A model generated the notes under the pieces. The model was not told where the DNA came from. It worked only from the letters and a program-made list of their open reading frames with translations, and did not search any database. 64,000 nt of DNA from Tepidibacter aestuarii (lineage in GTDB: Bacteria > Bacillota > Clostridia > Peptostreptococcales > Peptostreptococcaceae). Positions 54,695-63,920 of the stretch are shown here, piece after piece. How positions within the stretch are numbered: position 1 is the stretch's first letter; each line of letters begins with the position of its first letter. The DNA lies in assembly GCF_934924865.1 (NCBI RefSeq), contig NZ_OW235315.1:124001-188000 (forward strand). Direction: 5' to 3'. Made by a program: the position numbers and the translations under genes.

Positions 54695-55410
54695 TGAAAG
54701 TACTTGGAATTGACACATCTTCAAAAGCTGCATCTGTTGCTATTATGGAAGATGATAAACTAATATCAGAATACACTATAAATAACAATAAAACACATTC
54801 ACAAAAACTCATGCCTATAATCGAGAATATGTTTAAACTAAACGAAATTAGCGCTGATAATATAGATTTAGTATCAGTGTGTATAGGTCCTGGCTCATTT
54901 ACAGGTCTTAGAATTGGAGTTGCCACAGCTAAAGCTATAGCTCACGTAAGAGACATACCTGTAGTTGTTGTAAATTCACTTGAAGCACTTGCATTTAATA
55001 TGAGTATGACAAATAAAACTGTATGTCCTATGATAGATGCACAGAAAAAGCAGGTTTATACTTGTAAATATTCTTGGGATAAAGATTCCTTACTAAAGGT
55101 AGAAGATATAGATGTTAAAAAAATAGAGGATTTAGTCGAGGAATTTAAATCATCATTAGAAGAATTTGTATTAGTTGGAGAAGGTGCAGATTTACATAAA
55201 GAGGTTTTTGAAAATATAGATAACGTATATATAGCTCCTAATTCTCATAGATCATCAAGAGCATCTAGTATATGTGAAATAGGTATTGAAAAGTTTAAAA
55301 AAGGTGATACAAAAACTCATTACGAAGTAGTACCTTATTATATAAGAAAATCTCAAGCAGAGGTTCAATATGAAGAAAAGATGAAGAGGTTAAAGGAAGA
55401 TGGAAAATAA
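54694..55410 (+). CDS. tsaB: tRNA t6A biosynthesis protein TsaB
   Basis: 238 residues of the ASKHA fold: VLGIDTSSKAASVAI at the start and VSVCIGPGSFTGLRIGVATAKAIA in the first half. Dimerises with TsaD. It overlaps tsaE by one base and rimI by 11 bases. Confidence 0.95.
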   Translation: MKVLGIDTSSKAASVAIMEDDKLISEYTINNNKTHSQKLMPIIENMFKLNEISADNIDLVSVCIGPGSFTGLRIGVATAKAIAHVRDIPVVVVNSLEALAFNMSMTNKTVCPMIDAQKKQVYTCKYSWDKDSLLKVEDIDVKKIEDLVEEFKSSLEEFVLVGEGADLHKEVFENIDNVYIAPNSHRSSRASSICEIGIEKFKKGDTKTHYEVVPYYIRKSQAEVQYEEKMKRLKEDGK

Positions 55411-55858
55411 TATAGTAGTAAGAAATTTACAAGAAAAAGATATAGACGATTTAGTTGAAATAGAAGAGCTTTGTTTTCATTCGCCATGGACGAAGCATTC
55501 ATTACAAAAAGAACTTAAAAACAAACTTGCAAGGTACAAAGTAATAGAAAAGGATTCTAAAATAGTAGCATATGCAGGAATATGGCTAATAGTAGATGAA
55601 GGGCATATAACAAATGTTGCTGTACATCCTGAACATAGAGGTCTAGGATATGGCAATAAAATAATTAAAGCTTTAATAGATGAATGCAGAGAAAGTAATA
55701 TAGCGTCTATGACTCTTGAAGTTAGAAAATCAAACGATACGGCTATTAATTTATATAAAAAATACGGTTTTAAATTATCGGGTATAAGACCTGGATATTA
55801 CACTGATACTCAGGAAGATGCACTTATTATGTGGAAAGATATAGAAAAAGGAGAGTAA
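55400..55858 (+). CDS. rimI: Ribosomal-protein-alanine N-acetyltransferase RimI
   Basis: 152 residues of the GNAT fold; acetyl-CoA loop [21 protein letters not shown] (about 74-94), and [18 protein letters not shown]. Acetylates the N-terminus of ribosomal protein S18 in other bacteria. Standard position between tsaB and tsaD. Confidence 0.93.
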   Translation: MENNIVVRNLQEKDIDDLVEIEELCFHSPWTKHSLQKELKNKLARYKVIEKDSKIVAYAGIWLIVDEGHITNVAVHPEHRGLGYGNKIIKALIDECRESNIASMTLEVRKSNDTAINLYKKYGFKLSGIRPGYYTDTQEDALIMWKDIEKGE

Positions 55859-55860
55859 AT

Positions 55861-56880
55861 ATGAAGGATATAATAACTTTAGCAATAGAAAGTAGTTGTG
55901 ATGAAACTTCTGCCGCTATACTTAAAAACGGAAGAGAAGTTATATCTAATATAGTTGCAACTCAAATAGATCTTCACAAAAAATTCGGAGGAGTAGTTCC
56001 GGAGGTTGCATCGAGAAAGCATGTAGAGAATATAGATGCAGTAATTCAAAGTGCTTTAGATGAGGCAAATATGACATTTGATGATATAGATATAATAGGA
56101 GTAACTCATGGACCGGGGCTTGTAGGAGCTTTATTAGTTGGACTATCTACTGCAAAAGCCTTATCATTTGCACTAAATAAACCACTGGTTGGAGTTAATC
56201 ATATAGAAGGTCATATAAGTGCGAACTTTATACAAGATAAAGAGCTAGAACCTCCTTTTATATGCCTTATAGTATCTGGTGGACATACTCATCTTGCTGA
56301 GGTTAAAGACTATGGTAAATACGAGATACTTGGAAGAACTAGAGATGATGCAGCTGGTGAAGCATTTGATAAGATAGCAAGCGCAATGAAGCTTGGATAT
56401 CCAGGAGGACCGATAATAGATAGATTGTCTAAGATAGGAAACAAGGATAGCATTAAATTTCCTAGAATATACTTAGAAGATGATAGCTACGATTTTAGCT
56501 TTAGTGGACTTAAATCATCAGTTTTAAATTACCTAAATGCCAAAAGAATGAAGAATGAAGACATAGTGGTTGAAAACGTTGCAGCATCATTCCAGCAAAG
56601 TGTTGTAGAAGTACTTACAAACAAAGCTATAAAAGCAGCTAAGGAAAAAGGTTATGACAAAATAGTTTTAGCTGGAGGAGTGGCAGCAAACTCTGGCCTT
56701 AGAGAAATGTTAGTAAATGAATGCAAAAAATATAATATAGATGTTAAATATCCATCTTTAGATTTATGCACAGATAATGCTGCTATGATAGGATGTGCAG
56801 CTTATTATGATTATATAAACGGTAAGGTAGATGACCTTAGTTTAAATGCAGTTCCAAACTTAAAACTTGGACAAAAATAA
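55861..56880 (+). CDS. tsaD: tRNA N6-adenosine threonylcarbamoyltransferase TsaD
   Basis: 339 residues from ATG 55861 behind AAAGGAGAG (55847-55855); the frame's ATG at 55831 lies in rimI and is rejected. The metal-binding HIEGH motif is in [12 protein letters not shown] (about 108-119), with SGGHTHL and [11 protein letters not shown]. It catalyses the transfer step that makes t6A. Last gene of the tsaE operon. Confidence 0.96.
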   Translation: MKDIITLAIESSCDETSAAILKNGREVISNIVATQIDLHKKFGGVVPEVASRKHVENIDAVIQSALDEANMTFDDIDIIGVTHGPGLVGALLVGLSTAKALSFALNKPLVGVNHIEGHISANFIQDKELEPPFICLIVSGGHTHLAEVKDYGKYEILGRTRDDAAGEAFDKIASAMKLGYPGGPIIDRLSKIGNKDSIKFPRIYLEDDSYDFSFSGLKSSVLNYLNAKRMKNEDIVVENVAASFQQSVVEVLTNKAIKAAKEKGYDKIVLAGGVAANSGLREMLVNECKKYNIDVKYPSLDLCTDNAAMIGCAAYYDYINGKVDDLSLNAVPNLKLGQK

Positions 56881-56939
56881 AATCCTCTTTATGCTACCTC
56901 ATAGCTCAAAAATAATATAATTTCTTATAGAATAAAGAA

Positions 56940-56958
56940 GGGCTTATTACATAAGCCC
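56940..56958 (-). terminator. Terminator overlapping the ABC-F stop codon
   Basis: On the minus strand GGGCTTAT pairs with ATAAGCCC across the TAA stop, followed by a T-rich tail. Confidence 0.65.
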
Positions 56959-58857
56959 TTCCCATAATTCATATAAACTTTCAAGTTTCCCTTCAAGTTC
57001 AGATTTTTTAGATGTAACCTCTTTTGATCTTTCAGGATTAGAATACACATCTTCTTGACACATAAGTTCATTTAGATTTTCTATTTCGGACTCAATTTCC
57101 ATTATTTCTTTCTCGATGTTTTGTCTTTGAATCCTCAGCTTTTTTTCAGATTCTTTCTTTTCTCTTTCTTTTCTTTTTTCTTCTTTTATTTGAGTTTTAG
57201 TTTTTTCTTCAGATACTTCAATTTCAGATTCTTCCAATTGCTTTTTCTTTTCTATATAATAATCGTAATTACCTAGATACTCTTTTGTTCCGTCTGCGCC
57301 TAGAAGAAGTATTTTATCTACAACAGTATTCAAGAAATATCTATCATGTGAAATAACAAATAAAGTACCTTCATAATTAGATAAAGCCTCCTCTAATACT
57401 TCCTTAGAGTTAATATCTAAGTGGTTCGTAGGTTCATCTAAAAGTAAAAAGTTAGACTTTGAAAGCATAAGCTTTAAAAGAGCGACTCTAGCTCTCTCTC
57501 CTCCACTTAGAGTTGATATCTTTTTGAATACCTCTTCGTCTTCAAATAAAAATGCTGCAAGCATAGTCCTTAATGTACTTTGTTGTAGTGCTTTATTTTC
57601 ATTCCAAATTTCATCAATTATAGTATTATCTAAATTAAGAGTCTTTTGCTCCTGATGAAAATAACCTATATTAACATTTTTACCCAATTTAAAATTTCCA
57701 TCTATAAGGTCTAAGTTATTCATCAAAACCTTGAATAAAGAAGACTTTCCTATACCATTAGGTCCTATAAGAGCTACTTTTTCACCTTTATATATATTGA
57801 AGTCAACATTTTTAAACAATGCATTATCATCATATCCAACAGATAGATTTTCAACAGATAATACATCATTTCCACTAGTAACACATGGCTCAAATCTAAT
57901 GCGAGCCTTTTTAGCAGCGGCGTCAGGCTTTTTTAGAACATCTACTTTATCAAGAGCTTTTTCTCTACTTCTAGCTCTTTTAACCTGTTTTTCTCTTCCG
58001 AATGATTTTAATTTCTCTATAACATCTTCTTGTCTTTTAATTTCTCTTTGTTGATCTTCATATTTTTTTTGTTCTATTTCTTTTTCTATTTTAGATTTTT
58101 CTACAAACTCAGAATAATTACCATTATATGCACTTAAAGTCTTGTGATGAAGTTCAAATATTCGATTAACAGTTTGATCTAAGAAATATCTATCATGCGA
58201 AATTATAAGGACAGTTCCTTTATACTGCTTTAAGAAAAATTCAAGCCATTCCACTGCATCGGTATCAAGATGATTGGTAGGCTCATCTAGTAAAAGTAGA
58301 GTAGGCTTTTTAAGTAAAAGCTTAGCTAAAAGTACTCTAGTCTTTTCTCCTCCTGACAATATATTAACATTTTTGTCCATATCATCATCGGAAAAACCAA
58401 GTCCTTTAAGAACACCTTTTACCTCTGACTTATAACCATAACCATTTTTATCAGAAAATAACTCTAGTTTATGAGAGTATTCATTCATTAATTTTTCAAG
58501 CTCTTTAGGTTCAGCTTTTTCGCTTTGAATTGATATATTAGCCTCCATATCTCGAAGGTTCTGTTCCATATCTATAAGATCATTAAAAACTGTTAAAACC
58601 TCATCTAATATATTGTTTTTAGATTCAAAATTCATATTCTGCTCTAAATAACCTATTTCAGTATTCTTAGATGAGTATATATCTCCATTATCATAAGAAT
58701 ATTCACCTGATAGTATTTTAAATAAAGTAGTTTTACCAGTCCCATTGATTCCTACGATACCAACTTTATCTCCTTCATTTACTGTAAAACTTATATTCTT
58801 TAATATACAATCTATTCCAAAACTTTTACTTATATTATTGCAAGATAGAACAATCAT
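56947..58857 (-). CDS. ABC-F family ATPase
   Basis: 636 residues on the minus strand, two ABC domains without membrane parts. Walker A GINGTGKTT near residue 36 and GPNGIGKSS in the second domain; signatures LSGGEKTRV and LSGGERARV; between them the ABC-F linker rich in Lys/Arg (REKQVKRARSREKAL). The last 90 residues form a coiled coil (YdiF/Uup-like). ABC-F proteins work on the ribosome; translation factor or antibiotic protection cannot be separated here. AGGAGGT precedes the start. Confidence 0.93.
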   Translation of the reverse strand: MIVLSCNNISKSFGIDCILKNISFTVNEGDKVGIVGINGTGKTTLFKILSGEYSYDNGDIYSSKNTEIGYLEQNMNFESKNNILDEVLTVFNDLIDMEQNLRDMEANISIQSEKAEPKELEKLMNEYSHKLELFSDKNGYGYKSEVKGVLKGLGFSDDDMDKNVNILSGGEKTRVLLAKLLLKKPTLLLLDEPTNHLDTDAVEWLEFFLKQYKGTVLIISHDRYFLDQTVNRIFELHHKTLSAYNGNYSEFVEKSKIEKEIEQKKYEDQQREIKRQEDVIEKLKSFGREKQVKRARSREKALDKVDVLKKPDAAAKKARIRFEPCVTSGNDVLSVENLSVGYDDNALFKNVDFNIYKGEKVALIGPNGIGKSSLFKVLMNNLDLIDGNFKLGKNVNIGYFHQEQKTLNLDNTIIDEIWNENKALQQSTLRTMLAAFLFEDEEVFKKISTLSGGERARVALLKLMLSKSNFLLLDEPTNHLDINSKEVLEEALSNYEGTLFVISHDRYFLNTVVDKILLLGADGTKEYLGNYDYYIEKKKQLEESEIEVSEEKTKTQIKEEKRKEREKKESEKKLRIQRQNIEKEIMEIESEIENLNELMCQEDVYSNPERSKEVTSKKSELEGKLESLYELWEGLM

Positions 58858-58948
58858 ATTTATAACCTCCTAATTTAAAACAAATGCTAAGTAAAATTAT
58901 AAAGTTTAAATAAGATATAATCAAGTTTTGTATAATTGATTATGAGGT

Positions 58949-58975
58949 GTCGATAAAAATATGTATTAATCGACA
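58949..58975. promoter_or_regulatory. Inverted repeat upstream of rex
   Basis: TGTCGAT (58949-58955) and ATCGACA (58969-58975), 13-base spacer. Located between the divergent ABC-F and rex genes, about 30 bases before the rex -35. A possible operator; the binder is unknown. Confidence 0.5.
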
Positions 58976-59005
58976 AAAATTGTGATATAATAGTAAGTAT
59001 GAAAA

Positions 59006-59034
59006 TTGACAGACGGGAAATAGTTTGTTATAAT
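59006..59034 (+). promoter_or_regulatory. Sigma-A promoter of rex
   Basis: Perfect TTGACA (59006-59011), 17-base spacer, TATAAT (59029-59034). Confidence 0.9.
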
Positions 59035-59042
59035 TATATCAA
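59025..59042 (+). promoter_or_regulatory. Candidate Rex operator
   Basis: TTGTTATAATTATATCAA is an 18-bp near-palindrome of Rex-box type (TTGTTA...ATCAA ends) lying over the -10 of rex, as expected for self-repression. Confidence 0.6.
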
Positions 59043-59071
59043 AAGAAACTATATACAAAGTAGGTGAAGGG

Positions 59072-59701
59072 ATGTCTAAACAGATTTCGATGGCTGTAAT
59101 AAGAAGATTACCAAAATATTATAGATACTTAAGAGACTTATTAGATAGAGATATATATAGAATTTCATCTAAAGAATTAAGTGAAATAATTGGTTTTACA
59201 GCTTCTCAAATAAGACAAGATTTGAATAACTTTGGGGGATTTGGACAACAAGGGTACGGATATAATGTTGAAGAACTATACAATGAAATCGGAAAAATAT
59301 TAGGTGTAGATAAAGGGTATAATACTATAATAGTAGGTGCTGGTAATTTAGGGCAGGCTATTGCAAATTATGCTGGATTTCAAAAGTCTGGATTTGAAAT
59401 AAAAGCTTTATTTGAAGCTAATCCTAGACTTATAGGTCTTAAGATAAGGGATTTAGAAATATTCGATATAGATGACGTAGAAGAATATATAAAACAAAAT
59501 GATATTCAAATAGCTGTAATATGTACTCCAAAGGAGAGCGCTCAAGACATAGCAGATAGATTGTCTGAATCAGGAATAAGTGGCATATGGAATTTTGCAC
59601 CAGTGGATTTAGTTTTACCAGAAAATGTAGTAGTAGAAAATGTTCACTTAACTGAGAGTCTATATACTCTATCTTATTTACTTAATGAAAAAAATAGTTA
59701 G
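59072..59701 (+). CDS. rex: Redox-sensing transcriptional repressor Rex
   Basis: 209 residues. The N-terminal winged helix begins with ISMAVIRRLPKYYRYLRDL and FTASQIRQDLNNFGGFGQQGYGY; the Rossmann domain has the NAD loop VGAGNLGQAIANY near residue 90 and ends with a domain-swapped helix. It senses NADH/NAD ratio and represses fermentation genes. Start after GTGAAGG at 59062-59068. Confidence 0.96.
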   Translation: MSKQISMAVIRRLPKYYRYLRDLLDRDIYRISSKELSEIIGFTASQIRQDLNNFGGFGQQGYGYNVEELYNEIGKILGVDKGYNTIIVGAGNLGQAIANYAGFQKSGFEIKALFEANPRLIGLKIRDLEIFDIDDVEEYIKQNDIQIAVICTPKESAQDIADRLSESGISGIWNFAPVDLVLPENVVVENVHLTESLYTLSYLLNEKNS

Positions 59702-59708
59702 AAAAAAC

Positions 59709-59740
59709 AAAGAAGCTATCAAATGATAGCTTCTTTATTA
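59709..59740. terminator. Bidirectional terminator between rex and the ferredoxin
   Basis: AAAGAAGCTATCA (59709-59721) pairs with TGATAGCTTCTTT (59724-59736), T-rich on one side and A-rich on the other. Confidence 0.88.
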
Positions 59741-59744
59741 TGTA

Positions 59745-59915
59745 TTATTGAGGGTTTGGTGCATCTACTGGGCATACTCCAGCACAAGCTCCACAATCGA
59801 TGCAAGTATCAGCATCTATAACATATACGTCATCTCCAGCTGATATACAGCTAACTGGACATTCAGGTTCACAAGCTCCACAGCTTATGCAAGCGTCATT
59901 AATTTTGTAAGCCAT
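59745..59915 (-). CDS. 2[4Fe-4S] clostridial-type ferredoxin
   Basis: 56 residues on the minus strand, too short for many gene callers. Starts MAYKINDACISCGACEPECP and has the repeated CxxCxxCxxxCP cluster motif twice (Cys9, 12, 15, 19 and 38, 41, 44, 48), the classic clostridial ferredoxin of fermentative electron transfer. A GAGGAGG site precedes the ATG at 59915. Confidence 0.96.
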   Translation of the reverse strand: MAYKINDACISCGACEPECPVSCISAGDDVYVIDADTCIDCGACAGVCPVDAPNPQ

Positions 59916-60150
59916 TTTAAATTCCTCCTCTGAAAAATTTATAATTTTCTATTTGATTATAGCAGAAATATAGAAAAATAACAACTGCTAACAATACTAT
60001 TATACACATAAAGTATGTTTTTAAACATATTTTTTTGTAATTTGAGATCGATAGGAAAACGTATACTGTTTAAGTTCGCGAAAAAAGTTTCTAGAATGAA
60101 TTTTATGAAAATTCTCTAAAATAAAAAATGAAAAATGCAATAAATAAAAG
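59916..60150 (+). other. Gap between ferredoxin and fluoride riboswitch
   Basis: 235 bases. It contains the ferredoxin promoter region and a small hairpin TATGTTT/AAACATA (60014-60029) followed by T7 that is not tied to any gene. Nothing else is recognised. Confidence 0.45.
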
Positions 60151-60153
60151 AAG

Positions 60154-60230
60154 GATATAGGCGATGGAGTTCGCCTTAACTACTCAAATGCTAAATACTC
60201 CTATAGATATTAATATCTATAGGAGTATTT
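60154..60230 (+). promoter_or_regulatory. Fluoride riboswitch (crcB motif) with terminator
   Basis: ATAGGCGATGGAGTTCGCC (60157-60175) is the conserved 5' part of the fluoride aptamer, with GGCGA/TCGCC as P2, then AAC-T-ACTC, and the 3' part TGCTAAATACTCCTAT (60189-60204). ATAG (60157-60160) pairs with CTAT (60201-60204). The 3' strand also starts a perfect palindromic terminator, 60196-60211 with 60212-60227. Fluoride should stabilise the aptamer and prevent termination. Confidence 0.9.
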
Positions 60231-60307
60231 CTGTATGTAAAAGTATAAAAAAATCTATATATGGACAATGTTAATAAGTAAAGAATAGGAAAGGGTAGGT
60301 AATCAAA

Positions 60308-61489
60308 ATGGCAGGTAGTTTAGCTTTAATTATAATATTAGGTCTTTTAATGAATGAGTTATTTGAGAAAATAAAACTTCCAGGATTACTTGGGATGTTG
60401 ATTTTGGGAATGGTGATAGGACCGTATAGTCTTAATATAATAGACAATAGAGTTTTAGATATATCTTCTGATTTGAGAAAGATAGCACTTATAGTTATAC
60501 TTCTTCGTGCTGGACTTGGTATTAGCACTGGGGAGCTTAAAAGAGTAGGTGTGAGTGCAGCTAAATTGTCATGTATACCTGGAATAATGGAAGGGTTTAC
60601 AATAGCATTTATATCTACCAAAATGTTGGGATTTTCATTTATACAAGGAGGTATATTAGGATTTATAATAGCAGCCGTATCTCCAGCAGTAGTTGTGCCT
60701 CAAATGTTAGAGCTGATGAATAACAAACTTGGAACTAACAAGGGGATTCCTACACTAATAGTAGCTGGAGCATCTATAGACGATGTATTTGCGATAACTA
60801 TATTTACTACATTCTTAGGACTATACTCAGGATCTCATATAAATATAACTATGAAGTTACTTGGAATACCTGTGTCTATACTGCTTGGAATATTACTTGG
60901 ATTGATAATAGGTATAATACTAATTAAAATACTCAAAATCTACGATATACATGATACAAAAAAGGTTTTGATAGTTCTAGGTGTAGCTATATTACTTACA
61001 ACTTTGGAAGATGTTTTAAAAGATACAATTGAAATAGCTTCGTTACTTGGAGTTATGACCATGGGATTTATAATAAGAGAGAAATCACCAAAGTTATCTA
61101 AAATAATATCAAATGGATTCAATCATATATGGTTATTTGCACAAATATTTCTATTCGTGCTAGTGGGAGCACAAGTAAACACATCAGTAGCATTTGAATC
61201 TGGTTTTAACGGTATTATTATAATATGCATAGGGCTTTTAGTAAGAAGCATAGGTGTTTTGATTTCAGTTAATGGAACGAATTTAAACTACAAGGAAAGG
61301 TTATTCTGTGTTATATCATATACACCAAAGGCAACGGTACAAGCTGCAATAGCTGGAATGCCATTAGCATTAGGAGTTGAATCAGGAGATGTAATACTTG
61401 CAATAGGGGTTCTTGCAATATTATTTACAGCACCTATTGGGGCGTTGGGGATTAAGTTATCTTCTAAGCGGTTGTTAGTTCAAGAGTAA
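60308..61489 (+). CDS. Cation:proton antiporter (CPA family), fluoride-riboswitch controlled
   Basis: 393 residues, 11-12 predicted transmembrane helices. The family pattern is clear near GGILGFIIAAVSPAVVVPQML and the ion-site GASIDDVFAITIF (about 157-169), with a paired Asp in the latter. Fluoride riboswitches are known to control NhaA/CPA-type antiporters as well as CrcB/Fluc and CLC-F, so it probably aids ion or pH balance when fluoride enters. AGGAAAGGGT precedes the start. Convergent with the CLC gene. Confidence 0.88.
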   Translation: MAGSLALIIILGLLMNELFEKIKLPGLLGMLILGMVIGPYSLNIIDNRVLDISSDLRKIALIVILLRAGLGISTGELKRVGVSAAKLSCIPGIMEGFTIAFISTKMLGFSFIQGGILGFIIAAVSPAVVVPQMLELMNNKLGTNKGIPTLIVAGASIDDVFAITIFTTFLGLYSGSHINITMKLLGIPVSILLGILLGLIIGIILIKILKIYDIHDTKKVLIVLGVAILLTTLEDVLKDTIEIASLLGVMTMGFIIREKSPKLSKIISNGFNHIWLFAQIFLFVLVGAQVNTSVAFESGFNGIIIICIGLLVRSIGVLISVNGTNLNYKERLFCVISYTPKATVQAAIAGMPLALGVESGDVILAIGVLAILFTAPIGALGIKLSSKRLLVQE

Positions 61490-61494
61490 AAAAG

Positions 61495-61524
61495 ACCTAG
61501 ATCTTATTTGTATAAAATCTAGGT
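61495..61524. terminator. Hairpin between convergent fluoride genes
   Basis: ACCTAGAT (61495-61502) with ATCTAGGT (61517-61524); short T and A runs on either side, so a moderate bidirectional terminator. Confidence 0.6.
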
Positions 61525-61546
61525 AATAAATTTTGATTAAAATATT

Positions 61547-62860
61547 TTAAACTGACTTTTGCTTTATAGTAGATAAACTCTCTGTTTCGTCAATGCTAAT
61601 CCATGGATACTTAGGAGTTGAAATCTTTTGGGAGCTATATATTCCGTGATGTCCTGAGAATAAATAACTTACCATACAAGCTATGAATAAAAATATTACG
61701 CCTTCTCCGTGAAATAACTCAAGTCCCATTATAAAGCAAGCTAGAGGAGTGTTAGTAGCGCCAGAAAAAACTGCCACAAAGCCTAAACTTGCAAGGAAGT
61801 ATGGAGATATATTAAGTATTGGGCCAAGTGCATTTCCAAGTGTTGAACCTATATAGAATAAAGGAGTAACCTCTCCGCCTTGAAATCCTGAACCAAGTGT
61901 TATAGATGTAAACAATGTTTTCCAAAAAAATGCAAATGAAGAAACTGGTTCAGTTAAAGATTTAGAAATCATAGGAAGACCAAGGCCTATATAATCCTTG
62001 GTTCCAACAGCATAAACTAAAATTATAACTATTAATCCACCAAAAGCACTTTTATAAACAGGATTTTCAAAAAACTTGTTAAATAAATATTTAAATGTAG
62101 AAGTTAATTCGCTAAACAATATACTACAAAGACCAAAACATATAGATGCTATAATTATTTTTAATATAACTATAAAAGTCATATCTGGTACTTGAATCAT
62201 TTCATAGTGAGAGTGAGTAGCTCCTAAAGCTAGGGCTACAAAGTTTGATACAAAGCTTGATATAAAGCAAGGTATAAATGCAAAATACTGCATTTCTCCA
62301 ATTGCTACAACTTCCATAGCAAATACAGTACCTGCAAGCGGTGTTCCAAAAACAGATCCAAATCCACTGCTTATACCACAAAGTAGCAATATTTTTCTAT
62401 CCATAGAATCAACCTTGAATATTTTACCTACTAACTCTGCCATACTTCCACCCATTTGAACTGCTGTACCTTCTCTTCCTGCAGATCCTCCAAATAAATG
62501 AGTCACTACTGTTCCAAACAAAACAAGAGGTGTCATTATAAGAGGTACATTTTCATTTTTTTGATGTCCAATCTGTATTTGCTCTAGTATCAAGTTGTTA
62601 CCTTTTAAACTGTTTTCACCATATTTTTTATAAAAAAAACTCACAAAAGCTCCTCCAATAGGAAGTAAAAACAGCATGTACGGATGAGTCACTCTATAAC
62701 TCGTGGCTTTTGATAAACTTATAAGAAAAAAAGCTGATAAGCATCCACTTAAAACTCCAACTAAGGAAGACATGAAAGTCCATTTAGTTAAGAATTTAAT
62801 ACTACTAGTATCAAAAAAATATGATAACAATTTTTTAAAATGAGTTTGTGTTTCTTTCAT
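61547..62860 (-). CDS. CLC-F type fluoride channel/antiporter
   Basis: 437 residues, minus strand, about ten membrane helices of the CLC fold. The gating-glutamate motif is GREGTAVQMGG (about 128-138); a Thr replacing the Pro of ordinary chloride CLCs (GREGP) is typical of fluoride-exporting CLC-F. The first filter loop reads KGNNLIL rather than GSGIP, again CLC-F-like. It is preceded by its own fluoride riboswitch. It exports fluoride in exchange for protons. Confidence 0.9.
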   Translation of the reverse strand: MKETQTHFKKLLSYFFDTSSIKFLTKWTFMSSLVGVLSGCLSAFFLISLSKATSYRVTHPYMLFLLPIGGAFVSFFYKKYGENSLKGNNLILEQIQIGHQKNENVPLIMTPLVLFGTVVTHLFGGSAGREGTAVQMGGSMAELVGKIFKVDSMDRKILLLCGISSGFGSVFGTPLAGTVFAMEVVAIGEMQYFAFIPCFISSFVSNFVALALGATHSHYEMIQVPDMTFIVILKIIIASICFGLCSILFSELTSTFKYLFNKFFENPVYKSAFGGLIVIILVYAVGTKDYIGLGLPMISKSLTEPVSSFAFFWKTLFTSITLGSGFQGGEVTPLFYIGSTLGNALGPILNISPYFLASLGFVAVFSGATNTPLACFIMGLELFHGEGVIFLFIACMVSYLFSGHHGIYSSQKISTPKYPWISIDETESLSTIKQKSV

Positions 62861-62910
62861 AAAATACCCTCCATAAAATTATTTTGAATAAAAGAATTTA
62901 CTTCATGCAT

Positions 62911-63003
62911 AAAAAAAACTTCTACAAAACAAAGGTTTTGTAGAAGTTATTAACCGTAATGGTGGTTTAGGATAATCCAAGGGAAACTTCATTCCCAAAT
63001 ATT
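62911..63003 (-). promoter_or_regulatory. Fluoride riboswitch (crcB motif) of the CLC-F gene
   Basis: On the minus strand: TTTGGGAATGAAGTTTCCC (P2 GGGAA/TTCCC around ATGAAGT), then TAAACC, and the 3' part TTAATAACTTCTAC. That ACTTCTAC also begins the terminator stem AACTTCTACAAAAC/GTTTTGTAGAAGTT (62948-62935 with 62930-62917), followed by T8. This is the same arrangement as at 60154, in a different sequence. Confidence 0.85.
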
Positions 63004-63017
63004 TAAAGTATATATAA

Positions 63018-63046
63018 AGTATACCATATACATTTTTAAAACACAA
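63018..63046 (-). promoter_or_regulatory. Promoter of the CLC-F leader
   Basis: Minus strand TTGTGT (63046-63041), 17-base spacer, TATACT (63023-63018); start predicted close to the aptamer's 5' edge. Confidence 0.65.
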
Positions 63047-63221
63047 TCTAAAATTAAAGTTAACATATATGTTTAAAATAAAGAGAGAAAAATCGAAAAC
63101 TTTGAAAAAATGATAAATTTTAAACAAATGTTGAAAAATAATATGTAAATGTAATATACTATTCAATATATAAATATAATAAGTATATACAAATAACAGG
63201 ATAAAAAAGGAGAGAAACTAT

Positions 63222-63776
63222 TTGAAAGATCTATTAGAATACAATCCTATAATTGCAGCAGTAAAAAATGATAAAGGCTTACATGATGCAGTAAAATCTG
63301 ACTGTGAAATAATATTCTTATTATATGGAGATATGGTTACATTAAAAGAAAAGGTTGATTTTTTAAACAAAAACAATAAAAAGGTTTTTGTTCATCTAGA
63401 TATGATCACAGGGCTTGCATCTAACCCTATAATAATAGATTATATAGCAGGATCTATGAATGTAGAAGGAATTATAAGTACAAGGGTTAATATGATAAAA
63501 AGAGCTATAGATAAAAATATTAAAGCTGTGCAAAGATTTTTTATACTTGACTCTATGTCTTTAGATAGTGCTCTTGAAAGTATTAAGAAGGTTAGACCTC
63601 AAGCGGTTGAAATAATGCCAGGTATAATGCCAAAGGTTATAAAAAAGGTAAATTCTCAACTTAAAATTCCGGTTATATCAGGAGGTCTTGTTGAAACTAA
63701 GGAAGAGGTTATAGAAATTCTTAAAAGTGGAGCATCTTCTATATCAACTACGAATCAAAGTATATGGGAAGAGTAA
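63222..63776 (+). CDS. glpP: Glycerol-3-phosphate responsive antiterminator GlpP
   Basis: 184 residues from TTG 63222 behind AAGGAGAGA (63208-63216). Family marks: NPIIAAVKND near the start, VFVHLDMITGLASN, TRVNMIKRAI and AVEIMPGIMPKV. TIM-barrel-like protein that binds glycerol-3-phosphate and then the leader RNA of glp operons, allowing readthrough. A matching leader follows. Confidence 0.95.
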   Translation: MKDLLEYNPIIAAVKNDKGLHDAVKSDCEIIFLLYGDMVTLKEKVDFLNKNNKKVFVHLDMITGLASNPIIIDYIAGSMNVEGIISTRVNMIKRAIDKNIKAVQRFFILDSMSLDSALESIKKVRPQAVEIMPGIMPKVIKKVNSQLKIPVISGGLVETKEEVIEILKSGASSISTTNQSIWEE

Positions 63777-63800
63777 ATTGATGGAATTTTCAAAAAAATA

Positions 63801-63829
63801 TTGACGTTTAGAAAATACTGAATTATAAT
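63801..63829 (+). promoter_or_regulatory. Sigma-A promoter of the glp leader
   Basis: TTGACG (63801-63806), 17-base spacer, TATAAT (63824-63829). Confidence 0.85.
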
Positions 63830-63856
63830 AAAAATACAATAATTTAATAAATAAAA

Positions 63857-63920
63857 GCTGGAGACGAGAGAGAGCTATAATAAATAATAAATTTATTTAT
63901 ATTATAGTTGTCTCTTTTTT
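63857..63920 (+). promoter_or_regulatory. Predicted GlpP-dependent antitermination leader
   Basis: GCTGGAGACGAGAGAGAG (63857-63874) precedes a long stem: about 63867-63881 pairs with 63901-63914 (one mismatch), inner TAAATA/TATTTA, ending with T7. This is a terminator in the mRNA leader of a gene right of the window. Placement next to glpP and the purine-rich segment fit the GlpP target of glpF/glpK leaders, so the missing gene is probably glpF, glpK or glpD. Confidence 0.7.

Noticed and set aside
58930..58957. SigD promoter before rex
   Set aside because: GTCGATAA is present but no TAAA stands at the right distance; the sequence is part of an inverted repeat, and a perfect sigma-A promoter lies nearer.
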